A program made the position numbers and the translations under genes. From Bog-756 sp963824645 (GTDB lineage: Bacteria > Actinomycetota > Acidimicrobiia > Acidimicrobiales > RAAP-2): 64,000 nt of DNA. Shown here in pieces: positions 24,550 through 32,799 of this stretch (positions within the stretch are counted from its first letter, which is position 1; the number at the start of each line of letters is the position of its first letter). The stretch lies in the NCBI GenBank assembly GCA_963824645.1, contig CAWGQC010000005.1, forward strand, positions 62,001-126,000, given 5' to 3'. The notes under the pieces are model-generated. The model ran no database searches, had not been told where the DNA came from, and was given only the letters and a program-made list of their open reading frames with translations.

Positions 24550-25592
24550 CCAGCCATAGGGCCACTGATCTGGCACTGCGCTGCTACCCAGGCTGGTGGC
24601 AAGATCGCTTCGCCGACGAAATGCGGGTCCTCTCAAATGACCTCACGGCCGACGGTCGGTCGAACTTTGTCGTCACGTTGAACCTCTTGTGTGGAGCGAT
24701 ACGGGCGCGTTCCCGCGCTTCAGGGATGCCAAGGACCTATGACCTGTGGTCACTTCGGGCCCGAGTCTCGATTGCCCTGGCCACTCTGCCATGGCTGGTG
24801 GCGGCGCCTCTCGCCCTGGTCGCCATGGGGAACGAAAGTCTCCACTCTTCTGAGGGGATGGTCCGCTGGTCAGGACCCTCATTTCTGCCCTCCAATCTCA
24901 TTGTCATGAAGCACGGTGCCCTCTTTCCCACTGCGGCACCGCCGCTCACACCGAGCTCATCTCTTGTCTTGTTTGGAGGGGCGGCCATTTCCTTACTGGT
25001 TCTGTTCACCTTCGTCATTCTGATCAGCGGGTGGTCTGGACTGGCCGGGGCAATCAAGCGTTCATCAGCCCCCCATCGCATAAGGCTGCGCCTGCTCGTA
25101 TGGGTGCCGGTGCTTTCATTGCTCATCGACTTTGCCGTTTCGATTACGGAGGACCGCTTTGGACCTGACAGCTTCCACTCCCTGGCCAGCGGTCAGGAGG
25201 TGGCATCAGGGGGCAATCCGGCCGCTATGCATGTCCTTGCCGTCGCTCTACCGCCCGTAGCGATCGTCGGATGGTTGGTATCGGTAGCGTGCGTTGCCTT
25301 GGCGGCCCGGAAGGCTGACGTATCCCCGTCTGATCTGCGATTTGGTAAGTCCGTGTCCGTCGTCGTTGCCGCAATGTTCGCCGCGCTTGTGATTGCTTAT
25401 GCCGTCTGGGGGGCCGGTCTCGTCCTCCAAGCACGGCAAGCCACCCATGGCAACTTCACCACTATTGGCTATTCACATCCAGGGATTTGGCCGATCATGA
25501 TGCTTGTGCTGCTCATCGGCGCTGCCCTCTCGGTCATGGGCGCCCAGGCCGCCAGCCGTTCGTGGAAAGTGATCTCGGTCACGTTCGAGTAG
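24546..25592 (+). CDS. PadR-associated six-helix membrane protein
   Basis: 348 aa. The N-terminus LALRCYPGWWQDRFADEMRV matches a cytoplasmic motif (YPxxWRxRYGxEM) found in actinobacterial membrane proteins encoded next to PadR genes. About six transmembrane helices follow (for example IALATLPWLVAAPLALVAMG, AAISLLVLFTFVILISGW, AVALPPVAIVGWLVSVAC, VVAAMFAALVIAYAVWGAGL). No transport or enzymatic motif is seen. Coupled by 4 bp to padR; likely regulated by it. Function unknown. Confidence 0.82.
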   Translation: MTSHRATDLALRCYPGWWQDRFADEMRVLSNDLTADGRSNFVVTLNLLCGAIRARSRASGMPRTYDLWSLRARVSIALATLPWLVAAPLALVAMGNESLHSSEGMVRWSGPSFLPSNLIVMKHGALFPTAAPPLTPSSSLVLFGGAAISLLVLFTFVILISGWSGLAGAIKRSSAPHRIRLRLLVWVPVLSLLIDFAVSITEDRFGPDSFHSLASGQEVASGGNPAAMHVLAVALPPVAIVGWLVSVACVALAARKADVSPSDLRFGKSVSVVVAAMFAALVIAYAVWGAGLVLQARQATHGNFTTIGYSHPGIWPIMMLVLLIGAALSVMGAQAASRSWKVISVTFE

Positions 25593-25870
25593 CGAGTCCA
25601 CACTGGGCCAGCCCAGCATCGAGACTTCCTCGTGCGTGACGGAGTGGGGGCCCACGATCCGGCCGCGGCTGAAACAGGTTCGACAGAGTATCCCCTAACC
25701 CGTTGACCCGTTCGGCCCCTCGTCGATGACCTCGGTCTTCTTTATCGCTCCTCAATGAACGTGACTCCCGCGTCTGATCCCACGGCCGAGGCTGTGGGTG
25801 GCGAAGGCGGGGCCAGCCTCGCGGATGGCGGTCGCCCACAGTGGATCGTCTCCGGACCAGCTCCCTTTGG

Positions 25871-26044
25871 TCACAGCCCGAAGCCCCGGAGCAGGTGCCG
25901 GGTCATACCGTTAGTCGTCCGGTAGACCTTCCGGCGGGCCACCCGTTTGGCGTAGGCCGTCGGACCCTTCGATGCCGCCTGGACGTTTCCGAGGTCACGG
26001 GCGGCTCGGTAGAGCTGTGAACGGAGGGGGCTGCGCCGTGCCAT
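25871..26044 (-). CDS. Small basic hypothetical protein (57 aa)
   Basis: Within a longer minus-strand frame, the part from ATG 26044 reads ARRSPLRSQLYRAARDLGNV, then QAASKGPTAYAKRVARRKVY, then ends LLRGFGL. It is strongly basic and helical, resembling short conserved Arg/Lys-rich actinobacterial proteins of unknown role. The upstream part of the frame has no such character. Low-complexity evidence only; the flanking 25593-25870 and 26045-26284 hold nothing else I can support. Confidence 0.4.
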   Translation of the reverse strand: MARRSPLRSQLYRAARDLGNVQAASKGPTAYAKRVARRKVYRTTNGMTRHLLRGFGL

Positions 26045-26284
26045 GCCGAAAACCTTAAGCCAGGCCGGGAGCAGGTGGCGGAGCCCCCTCAACCGGCCCA
26101 AGGCAGTGTGCGCTACCGGCTGGACCTTTAGTTGACCTGAGACGCGCTCAGTTCCTCTGAGTGGGCCCCATAGGCTTCCACCCGGCAGGTCGAGTACCCG
26201 GTGGGGAGCCGCCCGGTACCCGATGATGGCCACTGGGACCAGTGTGCTGGTCCGTCAAGGCAGGTAAGACCGAACCATCCCCTA

Positions 26285-26552
26285 GCTGAAGAACGGCGAG
26301 GTTGTCGAGAATCCCGACCAGCAGAAGGTCGTGTCGATGGTTGGTCGTCTGGCTAGGCGGGGAGAGTCACTGCGATCTATCGGTGCGGCGCTCGAAGAGA
26401 TCGACGGGGAGTACACCGAAAACCTCGACCAACTTGAGACGATCGAGGTTGAGGCTTCCGCGTGGTGGAACCCCCTGCCCCGAAGATCGTCTTCTACCCG
26501 AACGGCTGAGAGCGCTAGAGAGCCTTTCGGCCCTCGATCACGGCCCGCTTGA
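26285..26552 (+). pseudogene. Serine-recombinase C-terminal remnant
   Basis: Reading from after the TAG at about 26282, the frame gives VVENPDQQKVVSMVGRLARR then GESLRSIGAALEEIDGEY. This matches the region after the catalytic domain of DNA invertases/resolvases (LVENPxEQxVVxxIxxLRxxGxSLRxIAxxL), the helix-turn-helix hinge. There is no catalytic domain upstream and the continuation is unrelated, so this is a decayed fragment of a mobile element rather than a working gene. Confidence 0.5.
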
Positions 26553-26553
26553 C

Positions 26554-27423
26554 TCAGGTGTAGCTGAAATAGAAGTTGATCGTCCCTGTGGTGTCGCCGT
26601 CGGCGTAAGTGGCACTGAATGATGTCGCTCCGGGAACCCAGATGTCATTGCTTACGTCCCCGGCGGGATAAGTGTGTTGGAGACCCCAATCCAGAGAGGT
26701 ATAGCAAGGCGGGCTCGGGAGAGCGATGGGTCCCGTCGAGGCCGCGAAGGAGAGGTGTTCGATCTCGTTGGCGTCAGGATCGAACGTCGCCGCGAAGGCA
26801 GTCAAATCGTCTGCACCTAGGTTGATCGGAAAGGTCTGCTCGCAGGTGCCAGGGGGGGAATCGAACTCGCTTCCGCTTCCGGTGATGCTCGTCTCGTTGT
26901 ATGAACAGACGTCGGTTCCGACACAGGATCCGTTCTGGTCGAACTCGAAGGCCAAGTTGAAGGGATCCGACCCCCCAGCATTGTCGGTCGTGCCTGACTC
27001 GTTCCCGGTGATCGTGGACGGGTAGACAAAGCCGCCCTCGCCTGGCTCAACCTTGACCTTCAGTGATTTGGATGACGAAAGCGCGGCCATCCGGGCGGTA
27101 AGGGTGAAGGTGTAATTTGCCGCTGCGTTGGCGTAGTCATGGGGCAGTTCGACGACCTGATCGATGGAGGAGCACGGCTCCACGTCCATTGGGAGCCCGG
27201 CCAAAAGCGGACTCGAGGTCAGAACGCAGCGAGTGGCATGGGACACCTTCTTCGCCGTGAGGATCACGGTGCCATTGCCGGTCTTGATCGTCTTGGGCGA
27301 CGCCTTGAAGCCGGAAATCTTCGGCTTCGACGAGCCGGCCCAAGCCGAGCCCGACTGCGCCACTAGGGAGGTTCCCAAGAAGAGGGTGAAAACCACTACT
27401 GAGACAACCTGACGCTTCCGCAT
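26554..27423 (-). CDS. Secreted protein with Ig-like domain shared with the pentapeptide protein
   Basis: 289 aa with a clear signal peptide (VVSVVVFTLFLGTSLVAQSG then SAWA, cleavage after AWA). Residues ~33-128 are an Ig-like domain with two Cys (ATRCVLTSSPLLAGLPMDVE then PCS), homologous by eye to residues ~45-140 of the protein at 20927-21841. The C-terminal ~150 residues (from FVYPSTITGNESGTTDNAGG to the end) are Ser/Thr/Asp-rich beta-type sequence with three more Cys and no recognised family. Probably exported. Function unknown. Confidence 0.8.
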   Translation of the reverse strand: MRKRQVVSVVVFTLFLGTSLVAQSGSAWAGSSKPKISGFKASPKTIKTGNGTVILTAKKVSHATRCVLTSSPLLAGLPMDVEPCSSIDQVVELPHDYANAAANYTFTLTARMAALSSSKSLKVKVEPGEGGFVYPSTITGNESGTTDNAGGSDPFNLAFEFDQNGSCVGTDVCSYNETSITGSGSEFDSPPGTCEQTFPINLGADDLTAFAATFDPDANEIEHLSFAASTGPIALPSPPCYTSLDWGLQHTYPAGDVSNDIWVPGATSFSATYADGDTTGTINFYFSYT

Positions 27424-27614
27424 TTGTCACCACCGCCTTTCGCCAGGTCCTTCGCCGGGGACCGAGCACAGTATTTCAGACATTTCTGGGCAAATCTCGG
27501 GGACGCCGGCCCAAGCCGAACGACTGTTCGGTGTCTCCTTCTAGAGTGCAATCACAGCCCACCGCCGTTTCTCGCCGGGATCGCCGAACGAGAGAGCGCC
27601 GACCACCTCGCCGG

Positions 27615-28019
27615 CTACCTCCCGTCGAGTTGTGCGCACACAGCCGTGGTGGACGGACTGGCGTAGCCGAGCATCTCCTGAGTCAACCGGAGATCCCTCT
27701 TCCCCTAATAGAGGTGGCAATCCAGTGGCGGAGCTGGTGGACCGTCGCCTGCACACCCTTGTCCCGGAACCAGCGGTTGAAGTCGTTGGAGAGCGTGCCC
27801 GGCGTCCACGGTCCGCCCCTAGGCCGGCTGAACACCAGCCCGGCCCGGGGCATGGGGAGATCCCACCACACGGTCAGGACCTCAGCGTGAGGTGGGAGCA
27901 GGCGCACGTACCCACCCTTGCCGTTCACGACCCTGAGCAGATCGTTGCAAACAACCAGGTCAAACGCGGTGGGCCGTGCGGTGCCTGAGTTCAGGAGATA
28001 AGCCACACCTGCAGGTTCA
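27615..28019 (-). pseudogene. Truncated, frameshifted tyrosine integrase with Tyr-to-Cys change
   Basis: Minus-strand coding remnant. NGKGGYVRLLPPHAEVL and VHQLRHWIATSI (HxLRH motif) are the C-terminal catalytic domain of a phage-type tyrosine recombinase. That frame stops at 27683, but the adjacent frame continues DLRLTQEMLGYASPSTTAVC and AQLDGR to a stop at 27615, the normal integrase ending; a one-base deletion near 27700 separates them. The nucleophile position in STTAVYAQLD reads Cys (codon 27636-27638). The 5' part is missing at the IS element. Non-functional. Confidence 0.75.
27967..27982. repeat. 16-bp copy of the tRNA-Val 3' end (possible att remnant)
   Basis: GCGGTGGGCCGTGCGG here is identical to 29262-29277, which covers the last 12 bases of tRNA-Val and 4 bases beyond. 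It lies inside the integrase remnant, on the side where an element integrated into the tRNA 3' end would sit. Confidence 0.5.
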
Positions 28020-28061
28020 GATGTGTCAAGACATAAGCGACATCGAGCGGGAGGTCGCTTC

Positions 28062-29207
28062 ATGGACAAGGGCCGATTTGTGGTCGAGACGCACCTGCGG
28101 ACGGGACGGCCGATCGGGGAGTTGGCCAAGGCCTACGACATGGACCGCAGCTGGCTCTACCGACGCCTGGCCCGGTATCGCCGCGAAGGGGAGGCGGGCT
28201 TCGAGCTCCGTTCGAGGCGACCCCACACCTCGCCGGGCCAGATCGCCGATCTCTACGACGAGGAGATCGTGGCCCTACGCAAGGAGCTCACCGACAACGG
28301 CTTTGACGCCGGAGCCGACACCATCCGCAGTCATCTGGCTCGTCGCCACACCGTTGTCCCGTCGACTTCGACCATCTGGCGGGTATTGAAGGCCCGAGGG
28401 TTCGTCACCCCCCAGCCCCATAAGAGACCGAAGAGTTCCTACAGGAGCTTCTGCGCCGATCTCCCCAACCAGTGCTGGCAGGCCGATGTGACCCACGTGG
28501 AGGTGGCCGACGGGGTGGTCTACGAGGTACTCAACATGGTCGACGACCACTCGCGGCTGTGCGTGGCTAGCAGGGTCTTTGTTTCCACCCGCTCGCCCGA
28601 CGTGGTCCGGACTCTGCACAGATCAGCAGGTCAGTGGGGCTACCCGGAGAAGTTCTTGGCTGACAACGGAGCCATCTTCCGAGCGTCCAAAGGTGGTGGG
28701 GTGGGCGACATGGAAGCCGAGCTGCTCTCCCTCGGCATCGCCTCCAAACACGGCAAGCCCTACCATCCCCAGACCCAGGGCAAAGTGGAGCGCTTCCACC
28801 AGACCATGAAGAAGTACCTGGCCCAACAGGACCCGGCCACCACCAAGAAGCAGCTCCAAGGTCAACTCGACCGTTTCGTCACCTACTACAACACCGTGCG
28901 TCCCCACCGGGCCATCGGGCGGCGCACGCCGGCCCAGGCGTTCGCCGCCCGGGACAGGAGCCATCCCAAAGGCCCAAGGATCGACAGTGCCGGTTACAGG
29001 GTCCGCAATGACAAGGTCAACAAGAACGGCACGGTGACCCTCCGTTACCGTGGGCGCCTCCATCACATCGGTGTGGGACGACCCTACGCCGGATGGCGGG
29101 TCGTGCTTTTGGTGGCCGGGCGCGAGGTCCGCATACTCGGCGCCGACGGGTCACCGCTTCGACAGCTGACCCTCGATCCTCATCAGGACTACCAGCGCAT
29201 GCCATGA
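28062..29207 (+). CDS. IS481-family transposase (DDE integrase core)
   Basis: 381 aa from ATG 28062, preceded by GGGAGGT; a GTG at 28023 would add 13 residues inside the IS end and is less likely. N-terminal HTH (RPIGELAKAYDMDRSWLYRR), then rve domain with DDE residues in CWQADVTHVEVADG, KFLADNGAIF and PQTQGKVERFHQTMKKYL. TVRPHRAIGRRTPAQAF is the family's C-terminal signature. Length and domains look intact, so the element may be active. Confidence 0.92.
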   Translation: MDKGRFVVETHLRTGRPIGELAKAYDMDRSWLYRRLARYRREGEAGFELRSRRPHTSPGQIADLYDEEIVALRKELTDNGFDAGADTIRSHLARRHTVVPSTSTIWRVLKARGFVTPQPHKRPKSSYRSFCADLPNQCWQADVTHVEVADGVVYEVLNMVDDHSRLCVASRVFVSTRSPDVVRTLHRSAGQWGYPEKFLADNGAIFRASKGGGVGDMEAELLSLGIASKHGKPYHPQTQGKVERFHQTMKKYLAQQDPATTKKQLQGQLDRFVTYYNTVRPHRAIGRRTPAQAFAARDRSHPKGPRIDSAGYRVRNDKVNKNGTVTLRYRGRLHHIGVGRPYAGWRVVLLVAGREVRILGADGSPLRQLTLDPHQDYQRMP

Positions 29208-29220
29208 GCTGGGGGTCTAC

Positions 29221-29258
29221 GATGTCGCGCGACACCGTTGCTTGTGTCGCGCGACATC
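29221..29258. repeat. Perfect 15-bp inverted repeat at the IS right end
   Basis: GATGTCGCGCGACAC (29221-29235) and its exact complement (29244-29258) flank the loop CGTTGCTT. Each arm contains the palindrome TGTCGCGCGACA. It lies just after the transposase stop; it may be a hairpin end, a transcription stop or a transposase binding pair. Confidence 0.75.
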
Positions 29259-29265
29259 ACAGCGG

Positions 29266-29338
29266 TGGGCCGTGCGGGACTTGAACCCACGACCCCTTGC
29301 GTGTCATGCAAGTGCGCTACCAACTGCGCCAACGGCCC
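29266..29338 (-). tRNA. tRNA-Val (GAC)
   Basis: 73 nt cloverleaf on the minus strand: acceptor GGGCCGT/ACGGCCC, D-stem GCGC/GCGC, anticodon stem CTTGC/GCAAG with loop ATGACAC (anticodon GAC), T-arm GTGGG-TTCAAGT-CCCGC. CCA is not fully encoded. The 3' end faces the integrase remnant and IS element, the usual position for integrative elements. Confidence 0.95.
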
Positions 29339-29464
29339 GCGGAGGTTGACGTTACCACCGCCGACCCATCCGCAGACCTCAAACTCAGTCACTTCGAGAT
29401 CGAGAAGGGCGCTGGTTGTCGTCAAAGGAGGAGGACCGGCGCCGTCACGGACCGGCCTCGAGCT

Positions 29465-30283
29465 TCAGGGTGTGGAAGTCGGCCCGGGTGGAGTAGCCCG
29501 GTCGACAGCGGCCCAGCCTGCGAACTCATGCCGTCGTTCCCTCTCCACCCGTTGACCGCCACGGATGCCGAAGAGTCGCTTGGCCAACAAGAGATACAGC
29601 ACGATGGCTACGTTGATCACCAGAGTGATGACCTTGAAAGTGCTGACCCCGGAAGTGAGTTCGTAGATCTCCAGAGGTACGAAGAGGGTGGTAACGATGA
29701 ATGTGAGATATTCGGCCCAACGCTTGGCCAACCACAAGCCGACCATCTCCGTCGCCTCAATGGCGGCCAGGGCAGATACCGCCAGACCTAGTTGGATGAG
29801 CCGTTGGGGCGAGTACTCGAAGGCCCTGCCCAGGTAACCCAGGACCCCGCGTACCTTCGATTCCACCGGGGTACCGCCGTTGAGATCGTTCATGATGTCG
29901 GCATAGTCGCGATGGAGCGCAGCATCGTGTCGGGCGAACAAGAACAAGATGATGGCCAAAGCCGCCAGAACCACCACATGGATGGCCCGTTCGGCAGCGA
30001 TCAGGCGCAGAACGTAGCGGTCGCGCAGAACGGGCCCTCGAGCCGGGAGTTCGATCTCGGAGCGGGGCGGTACCCGAAGTTGGGTTGGCGAATCCGGTAT
30101 GGCTCCAGGTAGCCAGGCATCGCAACGGAGGCAACGGCACCATCGAACGTTGTCGCCCTCCCTGACAAAAGTGGCATCGTCGGACGTCACCTCGGCCGCG
30201 TCCGACCCCACCAACACATGTCCCCGCCAGGCACAGGTGAGCAGTTCGTAGCCAGTCTTCGGCCGTCGCCGCTTGGCAGGCAT
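29465..30283 (-). CDS. DUF2127 family membrane protein with N-terminal Cys-rich domain
   Basis: 272 aa. The first ~90 residues form a soluble domain with CAWRGHVLVGSDAAEV and RWCRCLRCDAWLPGA, a possible metal-binding Cys cluster. Then RLIAAERAIHVVVLAALAII begins a four-helix DUF2127 membrane domain ending in VITLVINVAIVLYLLLAKRL. Role unknown. The gene starts 17 bp from the divergent PhyH gene. The 29339-29464 gap to tRNA-Val holds nothing evident. Confidence 0.82.
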   Translation of the reverse strand: MPAKRRRPKTGYELLTCAWRGHVLVGSDAAEVTSDDATFVREGDNVRWCRCLRCDAWLPGAIPDSPTQLRVPPRSEIELPARGPVLRDRYVLRLIAAERAIHVVVLAALAIILFLFARHDAALHRDYADIMNDLNGGTPVESKVRGVLGYLGRAFEYSPQRLIQLGLAVSALAAIEATEMVGLWLAKRWAEYLTFIVTTLFVPLEIYELTSGVSTFKVITLVINVAIVLYLLLAKRLFGIRGGQRVERERRHEFAGWAAVDRATPPGPTSTP

Positions 30284-30300
30284 GCTCGCACAATAGGCTC

Positions 30301-31146
30301 GTGGCCACCGATACCGGGAGAATGCTAGTGAGTGTCGACGTCGAGGCCCACGTGGATGAGATCGACAGGATTGGCTACACCATCATTGAGGATGCCATCG
30401 ACCTCGAACTGATCGATGCCCTCAGCGACGTTCTTGTCCGGCTCGAAGGCGACATGGGAACCGTTCCCGCCACCAACGCGTTCGAGGGGACCCACACCAT
30501 TCGCATCTACAATCTTTTGGCCCGCGACCGCATCTTCGAGGAGATCCCCGCTCACACGGTCATACTTCCGATCTGCGAGGGCGTACTCGATCCGGGTCTT
30601 CTCGTCTCGTCGCTCTCGTCCATCGCCATCGGCCCCGAGGAGTCCCCTCAACCGATCCACGCCGATGACCAGATCATCCCCCTTCCCAAACCACATCCGG
30701 CCACAGTGTGCAACACCATGTGGGCCCTAACCGACTTCACCGAAGCCAACGGTGCCACCCGGCTGGTCCCCGGAACGCACAAGGCATCTTCTTCGCCGGA
30801 TCTCTTCCAGCATTACGACTCCATTCCGGCGGAAATGGGCAAGGGGAGTGTCCTGATCTGGCACGGCAGCCTGTGGCACGGAGGGGGTTCAAATACGACG
30901 GACAGTCGGCGGGTGGGGATAGCCATGAACTACTGCGCCGGTTACATCCGCCAACAGGAGAACCAGCAGCTCGGCCTGCCCGTGGAGACCGTTCGCGGAT
31001 TCACCCCGCGGCTGCAGGAGCTGGTGGGTTACGGGATCTACAACGGGCTGATCGGTCACATCGACAAGAACGTTCCGGCCACATTGCTCCTCGATACGGA
31101 CGCCGACCCGGGTCTGGTGTGGGACAAGGGGATAGCGGAGGGCTGA
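30301..31146 (+). CDS. Phytanoyl-CoA dioxygenase (PhyH) family protein
   Basis: 281 aa Fe(II)/2-oxoglutarate dioxygenase. PIHADDQIIPLPKPHPATVC gives the HxD pair (H120, D122); WALTDFTEANGATRLVPGTH is the core segment; VLIWHGSLWHGGGSNTT holds the distal iron His. GTG at 30301 follows CACAAT and 6 nt, a weak leaderless promoter; ATG 30322 is an alternative. Substrates in this family range from phytanoyl-CoA to natural products and small amines; none is indicated here. Confidence 0.88.
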   Translation: MATDTGRMLVSVDVEAHVDEIDRIGYTIIEDAIDLELIDALSDVLVRLEGDMGTVPATNAFEGTHTIRIYNLLARDRIFEEIPAHTVILPICEGVLDPGLLVSSLSSIAIGPEESPQPIHADDQIIPLPKPHPATVCNTMWALTDFTEANGATRLVPGTHKASSSPDLFQHYDSIPAEMGKGSVLIWHGSLWHGGGSNTTDSRRVGIAMNYCAGYIRQQENQQLGLPVETVRGFTPRLQELVGYGIYNGLIGHIDKNVPATLLLDTDADPGLVWDKGIAEG

Positions 31147-31302
31147 AACAGGTCGGACCTGGGGTGGCGCCGCCCATGAGTGACCGCTTTATCGGCCACT
31201 CATCCACACGCACACGAGGTGGTCCTGGCTGGCATCTGGCCTTGGCATCCGCTTGCAGCGACGGGCCTGACCCAAGTGCCCGGCCGCGGGACACCACGAT
31301 GG

Positions 31303-31374
31303 AGGCGGCGGGCGGAATCGAACCGCCGTACGGGGCTTTGCAGGCCCCTGCCTAAGCCACTCGGCCACGCCGCC
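31303..31374 (-). tRNA. tRNA-Cys (GCA)
   Basis: 72 nt cloverleaf on the minus strand: acceptor GGCGGCG/CGCCGCC, anticodon stem GGGGC/GCCCC with loop CTGCAAA (anticodon GCA), T-arm GGCGG-TTCGATT-CCGCC, discriminator T. CCA is encoded at 31300-31302. Confidence 0.95.
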
Positions 31375-31422
31375 AGGCGCCACGGGATCCTACTCGGCGT
31401 GCAGGGATGGTTGAATCTTCTC

Positions 31423-32448
31423 ATGAGGATCGGAATAATCGCCCCACCCTGGACCCCCATCCCTCCCCTGCTGTACGGCGGGATCGAGCTGGTCGTCGAC
31501 CAGCTGGCCCGCGGGCTGCAGGACGCCGGCCATGACGTACTTCTCTACGCCACGGGCGATTCGACGTGTCCGGTGCCCGTGCAGTGGATCCTTCCGGCGG
31601 CCGAGGGAACCCGGATCGGTAGTGCCGTACCCGAAATTCGCCATGTGGTCCATGCCTACGAGGCGGTTCGTCATTGCGACGTGGTCCACGACCACACCCT
31701 CATGGGGCCCTTTTACTCCGAGCGGTACCCGGGTCTACCGGTCGCCACCACCATCCACGGGCCCTTCAACGAAGAATTGACCGACATCTACCGGGTCAAC
31801 GCTGATCGTGTCCCCATCGTGGCCATCTCCCACGCACAGCGCCGGGCCGCACCGGACATCCCCATCGCCAGGGTCATCCACCACGGCATTGACGCTTCAC
31901 TCTTCCCCGTAGGAGACGGTGCCGGCGACGGGGAAGGACCCTATGTGGTGTTCCTCGGGCGCATGGCGGAGGACAAAGGCGCCCACCGGGCCATCGAGAT
32001 AGCCCGCAAGGCCGGAATCCGCATCCTCCTGGCGGCCAAGATGCGGGAACCGTGGGAGATGCGCTACTTCTCCGAAAAGGTCGAGCCCCTTCTCGGAATC
32101 GACGCCCGGTACCTGGGAGAGGTCTCCCACGAGCGCAAGCTCGAGTTGTTGGCCGGTGCCGCCGCACTGATCTTCCCCATCCGCTGGAACGAGCCATTCG
32201 GCATGGTGATGATCGAGGCCATGGCCTGTGGAACGCCCGTCCTGGCCTTTCCCGAAGGGGCCGCTCCCGAAGTGGTCGATGACGGCCGCACCGGGTTTCT
32301 TTGCGACGATGAAGCCGCCATGGTCGATGCCATCGGTCGATTGGGCGAACTCAAACGGACGGAATGCCGCCTGGCCGTAGAGGGCTACTTCTCCACCAAC
32401 CGAATGGTGGCGGAGCACATCGAATTGTTCGAGTCGATGATGGGATGA
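31423..32448 (+). CDS. Glycosyltransferase family 4 protein
   Basis: 341 aa GT-B glycosyltransferase. MRIGIIAPPWTPIPPLLYGG with the GGIE acceptor-side loop, VFLGRMAEDKGAHRAIEIAR at the domain junction, and the C-terminal sugar-nucleotide site IRWNEPFGMVMIEAMACGTP (EPFGxxxxEAxACGTPV) are clear. Start ATG 31423 matches the family; the frame upstream runs antisense through tRNA-Cys and is not coding. It may transfer a sugar to a lipid, sterol or trehalose-like acceptor. TTGAAT 6 nt before the ATG is a possible -10. Confidence 0.92.
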   Translation: MRIGIIAPPWTPIPPLLYGGIELVVDQLARGLQDAGHDVLLYATGDSTCPVPVQWILPAAEGTRIGSAVPEIRHVVHAYEAVRHCDVVHDHTLMGPFYSERYPGLPVATTIHGPFNEELTDIYRVNADRVPIVAISHAQRRAAPDIPIARVIHHGIDASLFPVGDGAGDGEGPYVVFLGRMAEDKGAHRAIEIARKAGIRILLAAKMREPWEMRYFSEKVEPLLGIDARYLGEVSHERKLELLAGAAALIFPIRWNEPFGMVMIEAMACGTPVLAFPEGAAPEVVDDGRTGFLCDDEAAMVDAIGRLGELKRTECRLAVEGYFSTNRMVAEHIELFESMMG

Positions 32449-32490
32449 GGCTCCGAACGGCGCCCGCGAGCGCCTCGAGCCGCCCGGCGT

Positions 32491-32703
32491 TCAGGAGCGT
32501 CGGCGGAACACCAACCTGGCTACCAGAACGATGAGTGCCACCACCACGATGGCCTTGACGGCGAACCACAACACGCCGGCAATGAATCCCAGAACCTCGA
32601 AGGCCACGAACAGAGCGATCAGGCCCCCGCCGACGATCAGTACCCCGTCGAACAGGCTGAGACCGCTGTGCTCCTCACTCCGGTGTTCGAGGTCTTTGGA
32701 CAT
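32491..32703 (-). CDS. Small two-helix membrane protein
   Basis: 70 aa. After a charged start (SKDLEHRSEEHSGLSLFDGV) two transmembrane helices follow: LIVGGGLIALFVAFEVLGFI and WFAVKAIVVVALIVLVARLV, ending in Arg-rich FRRRS. No family recognised. Divergent from glnD, with about 95 bp between starts. Confidence 0.7.
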   Translation of the reverse strand: MSKDLEHRSEEHSGLSLFDGVLIVGGGLIALFVAFEVLGFIAGVLWFAVKAIVVVALIVLVARLVFRRRS

Positions 32704-32786
32704 GCACCCAGAGTAATCGCCTTTTACTCCGGCCAGACGTCGCCACCGCCCAGCGACCGGTCATTCCTCGTCGGGGGCCCCGGTGG

Positions 32787-32799
32787 TACGGTCCGCTGA
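32787..32799 (+). promoter_or_regulatory. Leaderless -10 element of glnD
   Basis: TACGGT (32787-32792) followed by six bases and the ATG at 32799, so transcription should begin at the start codon. The same spacing occurs at 14155, 57910 and 62857. Confidence 0.55.

Larger units (their letters stand above)
28020..29258 (+). mobile_element. IS481-type insertion sequence
   Basis: About 1.24 kb element holding one transposase. Ends are set by an imperfect terminal inverted repeat: GATGTGTCAAGACATAAGC at the left (28020) matches, with mismatches, the reverse complement of the right end (GATGTCGCGCGACACAAGC read from 29258). No clear target duplication is visible. It sits between the integrase remnant and tRNA-Val. 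Confidence 0.7.

Noticed and set aside
31180..31422. Upstream extension of the glycosyltransferase frame
   Set aside because: Passes antisense through tRNA-Cys and has no similarity to glycosyltransferases.
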